From Portunus trituberculatus (Eukaryota > Arthropoda > Malacostraca > Decapoda > Portunidae), in assembly GCF_017591435.1 (NCBI RefSeq), contig NC_059304.1, positions 21,512,175-21,576,174 on the forward strand: a stretch of DNA of 64,000 nt, written 5' to 3'. Shown here in pieces: positions 26,554 to 39,605 of this stretch; positions within the stretch are counted from its first letter, which is position 1; the number at the start of each line of letters is the position of its first letter. The notes beneath the pieces were generated by a model. That model searched no databases and was not told the DNA's origin. It saw only the letters and a program-made list of their open reading frames with translations. The position numbers and the translations under genes are program-made.

Positions 26554-27656
26554 TTAGTAGCCATACCCGCTGCTGCCGTAAGAGGGCTTGGGGCAGACGG
26601 TCTTGTAACTGTGCTGGGTCTGGGTGACGGTGTGGTACTGGGGCACGACCTTGGTCTGGTACTGGGTCTTGTACTGGACTTGGGTGGTGGTGATGTACTG
26701 GGGCTGGATCTGGGTCTTGTACACCGTCTGGTACTGGGTCTGGGTGACGTACTGGGTCTGGTACTGCACCTGGGTCTTGTACTGGGTCTGGTAGTGGGTG
26801 GTGGTGATGTACTGGGGCACCACCTGGGTCTTGTACACGGTCTCGTACTGGGTCTGGTACTGCACCTGGGTCTTGTACTCAGTCTGGGTGACGTACTGGG
26901 TTTGGTACTGAGTCTTGTACACAGTTTGGTACTGGGTTTGGTACTGGGTCTGGTAGATGGTGGTGGGCACGACCTGGGTCTGGTACTGGGTCTTGTACAC
27001 TGGGACCTGGCGGGGAGGAGGGGGAACAAACAGGTGGTTAGTTTCTCATCTCACCTGTTCACTGTGATCATTGAAAGGAAGCCGCTGTGAAAATGTACAC
27101 CACTGTTACACATGGAAGAAATATGTACAATTGTAGACACTTGAATATTACTGGAGTACAAAAGCATATATTACATTTTCAAGTATACATGATAACAAGT
27201 AAGTTAAGCATTAAATGTCTGAAAGTATGTATGTAGGTTTGGAGGACACATGTGTAAATTCTAATCATAGTTTTTTTTAATTTCATCATCCTCATCATAT
27301 TAACTGGCAAATAAAGCAAATGTGTCTGTCTGTAGGTATGTAGGTTCAAAGGAAATGTTTATATAAAGAAAGCATTTGTGTCTGTGTGTACGTATGTAAG
27401 TTCAGATGATATGTATATAAAAGGTCTAATCAAACTATTTTTTTTTTCTATCGTGGCTGCACCTCACAGTGGCACCACCACCACACACCGTCCATACTCA
27501 CCTCCTTGACCTGCGTCTGGTACTGGGTGACGTATTTGGTTTCCGGGTAGCAAGGGGCAGGCCTGTGGTAGCTGGGAGCAGGGCGAGGTACGACGCCTCC
27601 GCCACCGCCAGGAGCGCCACCACCACCACGGCTGCCACACGCACGTTGGACCACAT
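26554..27656 (-). pseudogene. Gene C: secreted Tyr-Gln-Thr repeat protein with an apparent frameshift in exon 2
   Basis: ATG at 27656 abuts the acceptor GTGTTTCAG as in gene B. Exon 2 (27656-27502) ends GAG|GTGAGT. Exon 3 (27006-26554) follows CCCCGCCAG and codes 150 residues. The signal peptide (MWSNVR, Ala/Val core, AEAS) is in one frame, but PAPCYPETKYVTQYQTQ lies in another. Exon 2 is 155 nt, whereas A, B and D have 156, 150 and 159. One missing base near 27587-27589, right after the signal peptide, explains both facts. Exon 3 is fully open: VPVYKTQY, dense YQTQ/YKTQ/YVTQ units with VVPQYITTT spacers, ending SYKTVCPKPSYG and SSGYGY. It could be a recent pseudogene, an individual's allele or an assembly error. 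The intact promoter and open exon 3 favour one of the latter two. Confidence 0.8.
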
Positions 27657-27916
27657 CTGAAACACGGGCGGAGCGGAGCAGTGAAGTGGCGTCCTTTCAC
27701 AAGTCGCGTCACACGTTATGAGGCAAGTGGGAACGATATTTTTCTGTTTTCCTCAGATGATCTATACTCTGTCTCCTTCTTCCTCTCTCCCTCCCTCTAC
27801 ATATGGTCAGTGAAGTGTTTATCTCTGTCTGCTTATCTGTGTGAGTGTCTGTCAGCAATGTGGAGAGATCAAGTGGCAGTGATTATGAGTCTGTCGTAGC
27901 CTGAAAAGTGAGTGTC

Positions 27917-27920
<4 letters not shown>

Positions 27921-27977
<57 letters not shown>
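27921..27977. repeat. (CT)n in presumed intron 1 of gene C
   Basis: A 57-bp CT tract between exons 1 and 2 of gene C. About 30 bp on each side the phrases AGTCTGTC, AGCCTGA and GTGAGTGT recur, which suggests a small local duplication. Confidence 0.9.
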
Positions 27978-27982
<5 letters not shown>

Positions 27983-28173
27983 GCATGAGTGACTGAGCAG
28001 CAGCAATAATCAGTCTGTCAGCCTGAGGTGTGAGTGTTGTGCACAGCACGCCATCAGGATAATAAGCAAAAAAATGATGAGTCTCAAGTCCACCCGTGGC
28101 CGAAGTCTGAGCCTGTGGTTATTTTCCTCCTACAGGTGAGTCTCTGCGTCACAGGTGAGGCAGACTTCATTAC

Positions 28174-28242
28174 CTTCACTGGTGTTTCTTCCGCAAGAGT
28201 CAGCGAGGGAATGAGTTGGGCAGCGGCTGGTCTGTATTTATA
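28174..28242 (-). promoter_or_regulatory. Gene C core promoter and non-coding exon 1
   Basis: Minus-strand TATAAATA at 28242-28235; exon 1 ends GTGAAG|GTAATG at 28174. It is the closest relative of the gene B promoter (shared GAGGGAATGAGT, GCAGCGG and a 19-bp identical block upstream of TATA). TATA-to-donor is 68 nt. A (GT)n begins 81 bp upstream. Confidence 0.75.
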
Positions 28243-28318
28243 GGAGGCCTTTCCCTCCCTTCACTCCCCGTCCCCCGCTTCGCTGAGAAGGTTAACCACA
28301 GGGCCGGCACATGATGTG

Positions 28319-28322
<4 letters not shown>

Positions 28323-28383
<61 letters not shown>
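28323..28383. repeat. (GT)n upstream of gene C promoter
   Basis: A 61-bp GT tract at the same distance from TATA as the tract in front of gene B. Confidence 0.92.
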
Positions 28384-28384
<1 letters not shown>

Positions 28385-28984
28385 TCGTGTGTGCGTATGT
28401 CAGTAGGCGTATCCCTCCGTCTCGGATCTTGGATCTTCTCTTTGTTTTTTATGCTTCTCATTTCTACTTTACACTCCTCGGAGCTTCCTGGCGTAGTGTC
28501 ATGGTTCTGTAATTGGGACCTAGGACCATGGAGGGAGGAGGGAGGGGTGCAGGGGTGTGGCTGGATGGCGGGAGGGCGCAGGAGTGTGTGTGCGGGGTTG
28601 TAGGCGTGTGTCTAGGGGCGGGGAGGGTGTACTAGTGGTGTGGCTGGGAATCTGACACAAAAGCCTCATGTGCCGCTACTGTTAAAGGCTCTTCCCTGAC
28701 CTGAATAGTCACATGCATACATAAATGATAGCCGCGGAATGCACCAAGAGCCAGTGTTGTGCTCCTGACCACGCTGCTCACCCTTACTTTCTATTATCTC
28801 TCTATCTCTGTCTCTGTCTTTCCTCTGTCTGCCGTGCCATAATGCTTGCCGTCCTGTCTGTCTTTCTCTTTCTCCCTTGCTACTCTCGACAAACATTTGC
28901 TCAACCTGCCAACTTAATTCAACGCAGGGCCTCGCAATCTGTTAGTTCGCTTGTCTCTTTGATTTGTTTCCTCATGGCTTTTGA

Positions 28985-29480
28985 TCTATTAGCGTGACCT
29001 TGCTTCCTTCCTTCCTTGGCTTCCTTCCTTCACTCACTCATTTTCTTCCTTCATTTCATGCATAGTTGTTTATTTCTGACCTTCCCTCTTTCCTTCCTTC
29101 CTTGCCTCCCTTCCTTCACTCATTTTCTTCCTTTATTTCATGCATAGTTGTTGATCTCTGACCTTCCTTCTTTCCTTCCTTCCTTTATCTCTTTCCTTCC
29201 TTTACCCTCTTCGTAGCTGCTGACTTTGTACCTTCGACTTTTTTTTTATTTCCTTCCCTCATTCCTTCCTTCTTTCCTTCCTTTGATTTCATCCACTGCT
29301 TTTCTTCTCATATTTCCTTTGTAGCTATTGACTTGTACCTTTGTCCTTCCTTACTTTAATTTGTCATTCCTCTCTTCTTTCCTTTCTTTTTTATCTTCCA
29401 TATCCTTCTTTTCTTTCCTTCAGGCAATTAACCTTTCCTCCTCCTTTCCTTCATTGCTGTCCTTCCTTCCTGCTTCCTTC
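28985..29480. repeat. Pyrimidine-rich TTCC-type degenerate tandem repeat
   Basis: CTTCCTTCCTT runs alternate with a repeated phrase TTTCATGCATAGTTGTTGAT...TGACCTTCC, with units of roughly 90-110 bp in the first half. No gene was seen here or in the flanks 28400-28980 and 29480-30190. Confidence 0.65.
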
Positions 29481-30193
29481 ACTCCTTTTAGCTCATAGCA
29501 AAACTTGACCTGAGAACGCACTCAACATCTCTCTCATCTTCCATACTGTCGAGTTTTTCCCTGTATCCCTCTTTCTTGCCACCCTTCCAACCATCTCTCC
29601 TTCCTTCCTTTCCTTTTCTCTTCTCCCCAGCCTTTGTTTTTTCTCTCCCTCAGCTAGGAAGATCGGAACAGGAAGCCTTGTGGTGGATATGCATGTGTAA
29701 GACTTGCTGGCCTTCGTATTATAAATCTAACACCTTCGCTCGTGGCATAGTGATGGATTCAAATTTTTTGGAGGTCTTCGTCTAGTCACCTTCGTGTTCT
29801 GTGTATGAGGAGGCGATGAGAAAGCTTGTGTTTTTTTAGTGTGCTTTTTTGGTTCACTTTATTTTGAAGGGTGTGTTATTTCTCTTTGATCTATTTATGG
29901 CGAGACAATGAGAATGTGTGTTTATTTTTATTTTTTTTCTATTCTTTTTTATTATTTCTTTTATTATTTCTCTGCGACTCGTGTCCAGACTGTGTTATCT
30001 ATGAGGACGAAGAAAGAAGGAGATGAAGAAGAGGAAAGAGAGAGAGAGAAGGAAAATAAAAAACGAACAAAAGGAAAAGTATGTAAATTCGTCTTAATAA
30101 TCGACTTAGCCTTAATCATCTATTTTTATTCTCTTTTTCCTCCTTTCCTTCTCTTTCTTTATTATGATTACGTGTGTGTGTAAATATAGAAGG

Positions 30194-30640
<447 letters not shown>

Positions 30641-30715
30641 CACTAGTTACATTTGTACGTTCATCACGCACACTTGACCACATTGCAAGCAAGTGTGTGT
30701 GTGTGTGTGTGTGTG

Positions 30716-30993
30716 TAATTCACCTTGGTCGTCTGCTGGTCACCCAGCCAGTCTTCCCCACTACGGAGCGAGCTCAGAGCTCATAGACCGATCTCCGGGT
30801 AGGACTGAGACCACAACACACTCCACACACCGGGAAAGCGAGGCCACAACCCCTCGAGTTACATCCCGTACCTATTTACTGCTTGGTGAACAGGGGTCAC
30901 ACATTAAGAGGCTTGTCCATTTGCCTCGCCGCCTCCGGGACTCGAACCCGGACCCTCTCGATTGTGAGTCGAGCGTGCTAACCACTACAATAC

Positions 30994-30996
<3 letters not shown>
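30716..30996 (-). mobile_element. Val-tRNA-headed SINE, subfamily 2
   Basis: On the minus strand the head starts near 30996: GTAGTGGTTAGCACG, an anticodon stem CTCGA/TCGAG around CTCACAA (anticodon CAC, Val), and a T arm with GGTTCGAGTCC. D-arm and anticodon-arm phrasing are close to canonical tRNA-Val. The body shares the GAGCTCTGAGCTC core and the CGGTGTGTGG region with subfamily 1 but has different head and tail segments. It is flanked by (GT)n on both sides. Confidence 0.85.
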
Positions 30997-31504
<508 letters not shown>

Positions 31505-31599
31505 CTTAGACCTTTGCCTGATTCATCCTTGTGAGTGACGCGCCTAATTGTGAACCAGAATGCCCGGAAATGAAAGCTTGCCATGGCTCAAGGATTCCC

Positions 31600-32150
31600 T
31601 CCAATAAAAAGACACGCCCGCCTCTTTTGCTCTTCATTCCCTTCTCCTTTCTCTTCTTTTATTCCCCTTTTCCTTCTCTTGTTCTCCCTTTTCTTCTCCT
31701 TTATTCTACTTTTTTCTTCATCACACTATTCTTTTGCTCATCTTTGTTTCTGTTTGTCGTTTTTGCTATTCTTTCGCCTCGTTTTTCTATTTTTCTCCTT
31801 TATTCTCCTTCTTTTCCTTCTTTTGTTCTCCTTTTTCTTTTCTTTTATTCATTTTTCCTTCATCACACTAATCTTTTGCTCATTTTTATTTCTATTTGTC
31901 GTTTTTTCCCATTCCTTCATCTTCTTTTTCTATTCATCCTGCATCTTTTTTCTTTCTTTTCGTCTTTGTTTGCCAGTCATATCTCTATCCATTTTTTCTT
32001 TCTTCCTCCTCTTCTCGCCAGTCCTGTTAGTCTAAAACCTCTATGCTTATCCCTTCATTCCTCTCCCTACATCCACACCAGTCTTCCCATCATCTCTCTA
32101 TCCATCACCTCACCGTTCCCTCTTCATTTTCTCTTCATCTCTTCATTTTA
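31600..32150. repeat. Pyrimidine-rich degenerate tandem repeat
   Basis: CTCCTTTTTCTTC-type phrases recur, with a longer repeat around TTCATCACACTA...CTTTTGCTCAT...TTTGTCGTTTT (near 31718 and 31859, ~141 bp apart). The Ser/Phe/Leu open frames are composition artefacts. Confidence 0.6.
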
Positions 32151-32264
32151 CATTCACGTTTTGCATGCAGCGATTGTTGCGATCATCGCTGGTAGACCAT
32201 TTTGCATGCAGCGATGGCGTCAGTGTTTGTGCGATTGTTGAGGAGAGAGCATCACGTGGCGTGA

Positions 32265-32576
32265 GTGAAAATAGCTTTGAGTAAACTAAGTAAAAAAAGA
32301 AGGCTTTTAATTAAATATCTTTTAGCTGAAGAGATTGAAGACGAAGAACTAATATTCGAAATGTATGGGAGGAAAAGGGCTAAGACACATGTTATGTTTA
32401 AATTGAGGAGTGAAAAGGGAATGTTTTCCAACTTTCTCTGCAACTTCTGCCCAGATGTTGTCCTTTACCCTTTGGTCCTTTATATTTGGCATGTGAGAGC
32501 TGCCACAACGAAGGATGTTTTGCAATTTCTTCCACAAGTATATCATCATCTTCGGAAGAAAAACTGTGAGCCATGA
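32265..32576 (+). pseudogene. Harbinger transposase N-terminal fragment
   Basis: The first ~55 residues include an acidic stretch (LLAEEIEDEELIFEMYG), a basic run and then KTHVMFKLRSEKGMF. That order (acidic Leu-rich segment, Arg/Lys run, then a MF..R...G.F block) is familiar from arthropod Harbinger transposases. No catalytic DDE core follows; similarity ends near 32430 and the rest of the frame is antisense to the MADF-like segment. Identification is from recall of the family pattern, without a search. Confidence 0.5.
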
Positions 32577-32582
32577 TGACAC
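32349..32582 (-). pseudogene. MADF-like fragment antisense to the transposase fragment
   Basis: Minus-strand residues about 30-53 read HMPNIKDQRVKDNIWAEVAE, close to the MADF/SANT-like signature (YKDxxxRxxxWxEIA). PIF/Harbinger elements often carry such a DNA-binding partner gene. The frame lacks the usual N-terminal part and any complete domain. Confidence 0.5.
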
Positions 32583-33099
32583 ACCCTCACACTACAAATA
32601 ATCGTTAGCGACTGCGATTATATTCACCCTCTAGCCGCGCGACTATTTGGAGCCAGCGATGATCGCTCGCGACTGTAGCGATAATCGCTCGTTGCAAAAC
32701 AGCCCCATAGGAATACATGTAATTAGTGCTCAGCGATGATCGCTGGGCGATCATCGCTGAGCGATAATCGCAACAATCGCTACATGCAAAACGTAACTTT
32801 AATCTCTTCTCTACCACCCCTTCACTTCTCTGTCCCTACCATTACCTACTTCACTGCATCTCCCCACGCCAAACTTCCCACTCTGTTTCTTCATTCCTCA
32901 CCTGTTTTACTCTCTCCCTCTACCAGAATTCCCTCTCCCTCTCCTCCCAGCAGGAAACTCCATCGTAGTGGCTAGAACCGTCAGGCCTGTGGTGGGATGT
33001 GCAGAGGGTGTCCATGAGCGTGACCATATTTTGAAACTCTTCTGCTCTTCATCTCACCTCCACTGTGTTCTAAAGCTTCGAGTTGAAGTCACACGCAGG

Positions 33100-33390
33100 T
33101 TTTCCATGGTGCTTTTTAAGGCTCTAGTGACAGATTGATAAGATTTCTATAGCATTAACTGGAAAGATACCTCTTGCGAAAACAGTTAATCATTTTTAGT
33201 GGTCTTTGAAAATAATGAGAAAAAATAGTGAGAGAACAAACTGATTCATTCAAAAGACTCTAGTTGATATCACACGCTGTTTTTAAGAGTGTGTTCATGG
33301 TTCTAGTGAGTTCATGAAAAGTATTCTACATTGTCAAGCACTTATGAGAACCTGGCTAATCATCTCTGTGACCTTTGAAAATAGTCATGT
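33100..33390. repeat. Two diverged copies of a CTAGTGACAGATTAA-type repeat
   Basis: Phrases TTCTAGTGACAGATTGATAAG, GACTCTAGTTGATATCACACGC and GACCTTTGAAAATAGTCAT recur and match single copies near 12485-12590 and 39625-39820. No open frame is conserved between them. Confidence 0.5.
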
Positions 33391-33720
33391 AGAGAGAGCA
33401 AAGCGCGGCGCCCTTCACAGAGCAGTATTGAGGTATAGCGGGCTGGTCTCATTGCGTTCTGCTTTCCTCTGGGTCTCTCATAGGAAGCAGCGTGTGATGC
33501 AAGTGATTTTCCCATGTTCAGTATTCACCGGAGTAATTGCACGCGTCGCAGTGTGTTGGTGGAATTTCCTAAGGCGCGTCTCCTGAATTATGTAGCTCAT
33601 GTGGCGTGGTGTCCTCTGCCGCATCCCACGCATCCTTCCTCCCCTGCTCGGTCAGGCAACCCAGTATACGCTCGCCTAGTCAACAGTGAAGAAGAGTCTC
33701 GTTTTTTTTTTTCTTTTTCT

Positions 33721-33822
<102 letters not shown>

Positions 33823-34680
33823 TGCGTGCTCACCGCAACTTCCTTCTTCCTGTAATCGGATATACTAGTCGGTATCTATTAATTTTTTGTTTGTTAATTC
33901 GTTGGTTAGTCAGCTGGTTGATTAGTTAGTTAGGTGGTTAGTCGTATAGTCATCGAGTACCAAGACTCTCCTATCTCGTGGCAGTGTGATCCAGGTATTT
34001 CCTACAACCCTGCCGTGATTGTAGGAAAAAAAAAAACGTCATAATTGTCCTCTCAGCCGCGCGTCACAAAGGCATGGCGGCGATCTTGCCTCACCACCCT
34101 CACCTGCCGGCGCGGTGCACAGTCTGGCTTGCTCTCTCCCATGCACCTGCCGCCGCTACCCACCCACCCACCCTTCCCTCCAGCCTCCAGCGTCCCACCC
34201 ACTACTGTCAGACCCTCTCCCGCCCTCCACTGCCACTCTCCCGCCCTCCTACCTATCCTCCTCCAGCCTCCCGCCTCTCGCCTCTCGCCCCACAGTGAAT
34301 CATCATGTCAGTGCCTGCCCATGTGTTCCCCCGTCCCCGCTCCCTCCCAGGCTCACACCTCAAGGCCACTGCCCGCCTTCCCGCAGCCCCCCGGACACCT
34401 CTAATCGGAAAGTGGGGCGAGATTAATAAAAGTGAAAAGACACCATAAAAAAACGGACGAGGCAAGAATCATTGTGGTGGGGGTGAGCCGCTCGCCGCCA
34501 GCTGTTGACTGGGGCTCGGCGCGGCCACTCGACAACTGCCACCTCGTCTTTCGTCTTGTAGTTGTCTGTTGCTCCATTCTGTCTCCCTGAAGAATCTCTT
34601 GTCTCTATATATCTGTGTGACATCTTAGTACATGCAAAATATGATTATTGATTCCTTACTGGTTTTCTCAAGGGTCTCAT

Positions 34681-34895
34681 TTAGTCCCTTGAGTACCATG
34701 ACGCGTTTCCATATTCATTCCGCTTACTATTCGGTGGAGTTATGCAGCTTCAGAAACTTATTTGGGTGATTAGAATAGCTAAGATTGTAGCCATTAATCT
34801 TCTGACCTCCATAGAACCTTCCTAATGTAAACAAAATGGTCTAATCGTACATAAATCTCAAGGTAAAAATTGTGTCCCAGTATTGAAGGGGTTAA
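34681..34895 (+). mobile_element. TTAA MITE copy 7
   Basis: Starts TTAGTCCCTTGAGTACCATG (TTAA decayed to TTAG) and ends CAGTATTGAAGGGGTTAA. The internal order matches copy 2. Confidence 0.83.
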
Positions 34896-35394
34896 GAATC
34901 GGTGTATGAAGTTTATTATAAAAAAAAACTGATTATTGATTTCCTACACGCTTTCTGAAGAGTCTTTGGTCTATAGATACACCTGACGAAAAAATTTCCC
35001 TACAAGAATAGTTGCATTGATTCCCTACAAGCTTTCACAAGAACTTTTTGTCTGTGGACGGGTGCATGAGATTTTATTACAAGATAAATGTTTGTTGATT
35101 CACTACCATCTTCCTGAAGAGCATTTCCTTTATAACTTGGTCGATTATATTTCATTTCGAGCAAAATACTGAAGTCAATGGGAATTATCTCAAAGTTCTT
35201 TAGTGCAGGATGGTTGGTGCCTCCAGTACAGCCGCTGCCGCCACGCCAGCCGACCCTCCCCTCAGCCGCGTGTGTGCAGCTTCCTGGAGATGTAAAAGTG
35301 TGTTTTGAAATTCCGCTCTTCCGCACTGGTAAACAATGATTACAATATTATCGTAAACAATTTTCACCGGTGCGTCATTCTCTTTACCTCTACC

Positions 35395-35396
<2 letters not shown>

Positions 35397-35468
<72 letters not shown>
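35397..35468. repeat. (GT)n microsatellite
   Basis: 72-bp perfect GT tract. Flanks 34896-35396 and 35470-36660 contain no recognised gene. Confidence 0.95.
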
Positions 35469-35471
<3 letters not shown>

Positions 35472-36682
35472 ATCTTTCTAGTTATTAATTTGTATTATGT
35501 ACATGTGCATATTCTATCAATTCATTTCTCTTTATCTACTCGTATAATTGTTCATTTATTCAATTTATTCATTCACTTATTCATGTACGAGTCCATATAT
35601 CTAAGTTTATCTTTCTGTCTATCTACGCATGTATTTATCTATATGCATTTATGTATCTATCCATTATTCACTCAATCAGTGAAATATCAGGCGCGCCATG
35701 ACTATTCGGCCGGCGCGGGTGGATCGCCGGGAAACAAATAGAAAGTGTCGATGAAGATAGGGTGACACGAATGAATGAGGGCGCCTCGAGACAAGGTTAA
35801 GTGAGCAGTACCTGAAGGGCGCGAGGTGTGGCGGCGGTGACCTTGTCTGCGCGGCTCGGGGTCAACAAGTCTCAACATGCTCCTTGAGACTTGAGGCAGG
35901 CAGGGTTGCGTTGAGGCGCTCTACACCACCTGTTAACTTTCCTAGCGGCGCTGTAGCCTTCTCGCACGCCTACCTGCACACCCACACACCCGAAAATACA
36001 GTCAATGCGTGGAGAAGCAGTGGGCGGAGTAAGGCAGTGGGCGGTGGGCGGTGACTCTCGCACGACCATACCATTGACATGTCTTCCTTGAGGACCGTCA
36101 CAACCTCGTCACGAAGCGTCACGAGACCTGAACATTTACTCTCCTTTTTATGAGGGAAATTTTTCCTCCCTCCCTCCCTCCAGCTCCTTCTTTCCTCCCT
36201 CCCCGTCTTGTTTTACAGCCGTGTTGTGCAATACTCGCCTCGCCGCCTCTCCTTCAGAAGCTGCTGGTAATCACATCGGCCTTTCATCTTTCATCACACT
36301 CCACGAATCGGGAACCACGCACGCTGGACACACCCACTGTACCCACAATGCACTGGAGTCCCTCTTCTATGGTGACGTAGGATTGACTCGTATCATGGCC
36401 ATTAATGCGAATTTATTGCTTGCATTAATTTTGGTCACATGTGAACCTTGGAGACGAGAAGGAAGACTCCGCTCAGTGCCTGCACGTCTGAAGGTCACTG
36501 GTGGCGGTGATAGTGATGCAGTGACGGCGGCGGCGGTAATAGTGACGGATGACAGAAGACTGGGGTGTTTTTTAAGCGAAATAGTACAAAACATGGCGTA
36601 ACAGTGATAAAAGGAACGCGAAGGGGCGGCGAATGGTGACAATTCTCTCACTGGTGACGGTAGGATGAAATAGTGGTTGCAG

Positions 36683-37199
<517 letters not shown>

Positions 37200-37239
37200 T
37201 GACAAAGACAATATTTCTATAAGTAAGACAAAAAAATAA

Positions 37240-37832
37240 TGTGGAGGAAAGAGAAAAGGAGCAAAAAATAGACCAGTGAGAGGGAATCTATATTTAATTA
37301 GTGCAATGACGCAGCGCAAACACACACCGCTCCTAAACGGGACGGAGGTGAACAGGAAAGGCGCTTGAAGGTGGTAGAGGTGTTATTGGGCCTCGGATTT
37401 GTATGACGGGGCTGAATAGGATTTGTAAGGCGGTGAAAGAGGAGGAGAAGGAGCAGAAGGAGGAGAAAGGGGAGGGGAAGGAGGAGGAGGAGGCGGCACA
37501 CAAAGAAAAGGAGAGGTTTGGATGGGGTACAGAGGGAGGAGGGTAGTAAAGGCATACAAAGCGAAGAAGACAAACGATGGGTACTGGATATGTGAGTTGA
37601 TGCATGAATGGATAGATAAACGATTGAATAAACAGATAAGTAAATGATAGATAGATAGATAGATAGATAGAGATAGATTCGTAGATAGAAACTAGTCACA
37701 AAATATATATCCACTTAATTATAATATATCCACTTAATTATAATAACAAAATACTAACATTTCAAGTGTAGAAAAATGTTAAAAAAGAAAATTCATATTA
37801 CACAAGAGAAAAAAGAAGAAGAAATCATCTAC
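37240..37832. other. No recognised gene
   Basis: Contains a purine-rich stretch (37430-37520), a short (GATA)n (37648-37675) and AT-rich direct repeats (ATCCACTTAATTATAAT twice near 37709-37745). Confidence 0.5.
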
Positions 37833-38046
37833 TTAAAATCTTTAGTACTGGGACACATTCTTTACCTTGAGGTTTGTGCACGATTAGACCATTTTATTGA
37901 CATTAGGAAAGGTCTAAGGAGGTCAAAAGATTCATCACCAGAGTTTTCACTATTCTAATCACCACATGAGTTTCTGAAGCTGCATAAAATCATCAAATAG
38001 TAACCAGAATGAATATAGTAACGCGTCATGGTACTGAAGGGGTTAA
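37833..38046 (-). mobile_element. TTAA MITE copy 8
   Basis: TTAA at both ends (37833-37836, 38043-38046); minus orientation, with TTTAGTACTGGGACAC at the left and GGTACTGAAGGGG at the right. Confidence 0.83.
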
Positions 38047-38049
38047 TAT

Positions 38050-38520
38050 AAGACAAAATTGTCTAAATATAAAACAATAAAACCAACAGTATCCTTTTTT
38101 TCTTTTCTTTTTAACCTAAACGAGAAAAGAAAATTACTCGCAGCCATTCACTACTCTAAGAAGAAGACAAACACATCGGTAACGCTTCATATTGTAACGT
38201 AACATAAAAAAAATTGTCTCTATATAAAACAATAAGATCCTTAGAGCCTTTTTTCTGTCGATCTCTAAAACTACACGAGGAAAAAAAACCTGCTTCTCAT
38301 AACCACTCACCACTCTAAGAAGACAAACACAACGGTAACGCTTCATACTGTAACGTAATATGAAAAAAAATGTTTATATATAAAACAATAAAACACTTCG
38401 AACCTTTTTTTTCTATCCTTCTTTTAAACTACACAAGAAAAAAACCTTGTACTCTAACCACTCACTAATCCAGGAATACAAACACATCAGTAATGCTTCA
38501 TATTGTAACGTGTTGCCTTG
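38050..38520. repeat. Tandem array of ~157-bp units
   Basis: Three diverged units share GCTTCATATTGTAACG, TATATAAAACAATAA and ACCACTCACCACTCTAAGAAG. The first phrase occurs near 38184, 38340 and 38497 (steps 156 and 157 bp). Confidence 0.75.
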
Positions 38521-38618
38521 TGTATGGGTAGCGAGGTGTCTATGGCTACTGCTCCACTATAGTAAGCACACCTGACAGAACGGAACACACCCAACTATGG
38601 CATACTGTTTGTTGCGGG

Positions 38619-38833
38619 TTAACCCTTTCAGTACCATGACACGTTTTCATATTCTTTCTGCTTACTATTTGGTGATTTTATTCAGCTTCAGAAACTTATG
38701 TTGGTGCTTAAAACAGTGAAGACTCTGGCCATTAATCTTCCCACCTCCATAGACCCTTCCTAATGTATCTGAAATCGTCAAAATCATACGCAAAATTCAT
38801 GGTAGATATGCGCCCCAGTACTGAAGGGGTTAA
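38619..38833 (+). mobile_element. TTAA MITE copy 9
   Basis: TTAA at both ends (38619-38622, 38830-38833), with inverted ends CCCTTTCAGTACCATG and CAGTACTGAAGGGG. Well preserved. Confidence 0.87.
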
Positions 38834-39289
38834 AGGAAGGATTAGCAAAACAAGACCAAAGAGTAATGTACTTATTTTTCTACCACTGGCTAACCTCGAT
38901 CTATATTCAAATTTCTCCTCCGTGCTTCCTTAGACGTCCTTGTAATTGGGCTTTCTCTCTCTCTCTTTCTCTCTCTCCCTCTTTCTCTTAAGTCTCTCTT
39001 CTTTCACCTCACCATACTTGTTTGTACTCGTTCCAGTCTGCGGGTCGCCTCGTCATCCCCCGCAGCTTGAGAACTTTTTCGGGCAGTGTTGTTGTAGATC
39101 ATTAAGAGTCAGTGAGCTCCTCCGCTGGTGACGCTGCAAGGCGGAGTGGCGGCGTGCGTGTACTAACCTAACCGAGGCGAGCTTGCGTCCTCAATCACCG
39201 ACTGGGATATTGGTTGAGGTCAAGGCCGTGGATGTGGTGTGGTGTGGAGGGTTTGGGTTAGTGTGGTGCATGGAGGTAGTGTGTACATG

Positions 39290-39605
39290 GGTGGGTGGAT
39301 GGTTGGTAGCAAGGAAAGTTGAATGACTGAGTAACTGATTGATTGAAATAGTTAATTAGTGACAGGTTAACTTACTAACATACTAACTGAATGACTGCAT
39401 GAGTGTATGAGTTACTGACTGACCCTGATTCACTCACTTACTCATACATTCATTCATTCACCCACTCTCTGGCTGATTAACTAAGTGGTTGAATTAATAA
39501 CTGACTAACTGTATAGTCGAGTGAGTGAATGACTAACTGAATGGTTGACTAGTTACCTGACTGTTTGAACGACTCATTGAGCTTGCCTGACTATTAGACT
39601 GACCG
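39290..39605. repeat. Degenerate ACTGA/GACT tandem repeat
   Basis: Short variants of TGACTGA, TAACTGA and CATTCATTC run through this stretch without a fixed period. The preceding 38834-39290 holds no recognised gene. Confidence 0.55.

Larger units (their letters stand above)
32157..32793 (+). mobile_element. Internally deleted Harbinger-like DNA transposon
   Basis: Ends are inverted repeats of about 34 bp: CGTTTTGCATGCAGCGATTG on the left, and its complement with T for C at one position on the right (32760-32793). Flanks TCA and TAA are compatible with a decayed 3-bp duplication. Six copies of the palindrome GCGATNATCGC lie near the ends (one left, five right). The interior keeps the start of a transposase-like frame and an antisense MADF-like segment, which together point to the PIF/Harbinger superfamily. 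At 637 bp it cannot be autonomous. Confidence 0.75.

Noticed and set aside
26394..27029. Minus-strand Pro/Ser/Thr/Arg-rich frame over gene C exon 3
   Set aside because: Shifted frame of exon 3; the signal-peptide architecture and family motifs support the Tyr-rich frame.
26533..27090. Long plus-strand Leu/Val/Gly-rich frame antisense to gene C exon 3
   Set aside because: It mirrors the Tyr-Gln-Thr repeats on the other strand; similar antisense frames face exon 3 of B, D and E. There is no signal peptide or splice logic.
31531..32241. 236-residue plus-strand Ser/Phe/Leu-rich frame
   Set aside because: Pyrimidine-rich repeat; composition alone explains the lack of stops.
34045..34404. Pro/Ser-rich plus-strand frame
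   Set aside because: C-rich composition keeps three overlapping frames open; no start context or conserved motif.
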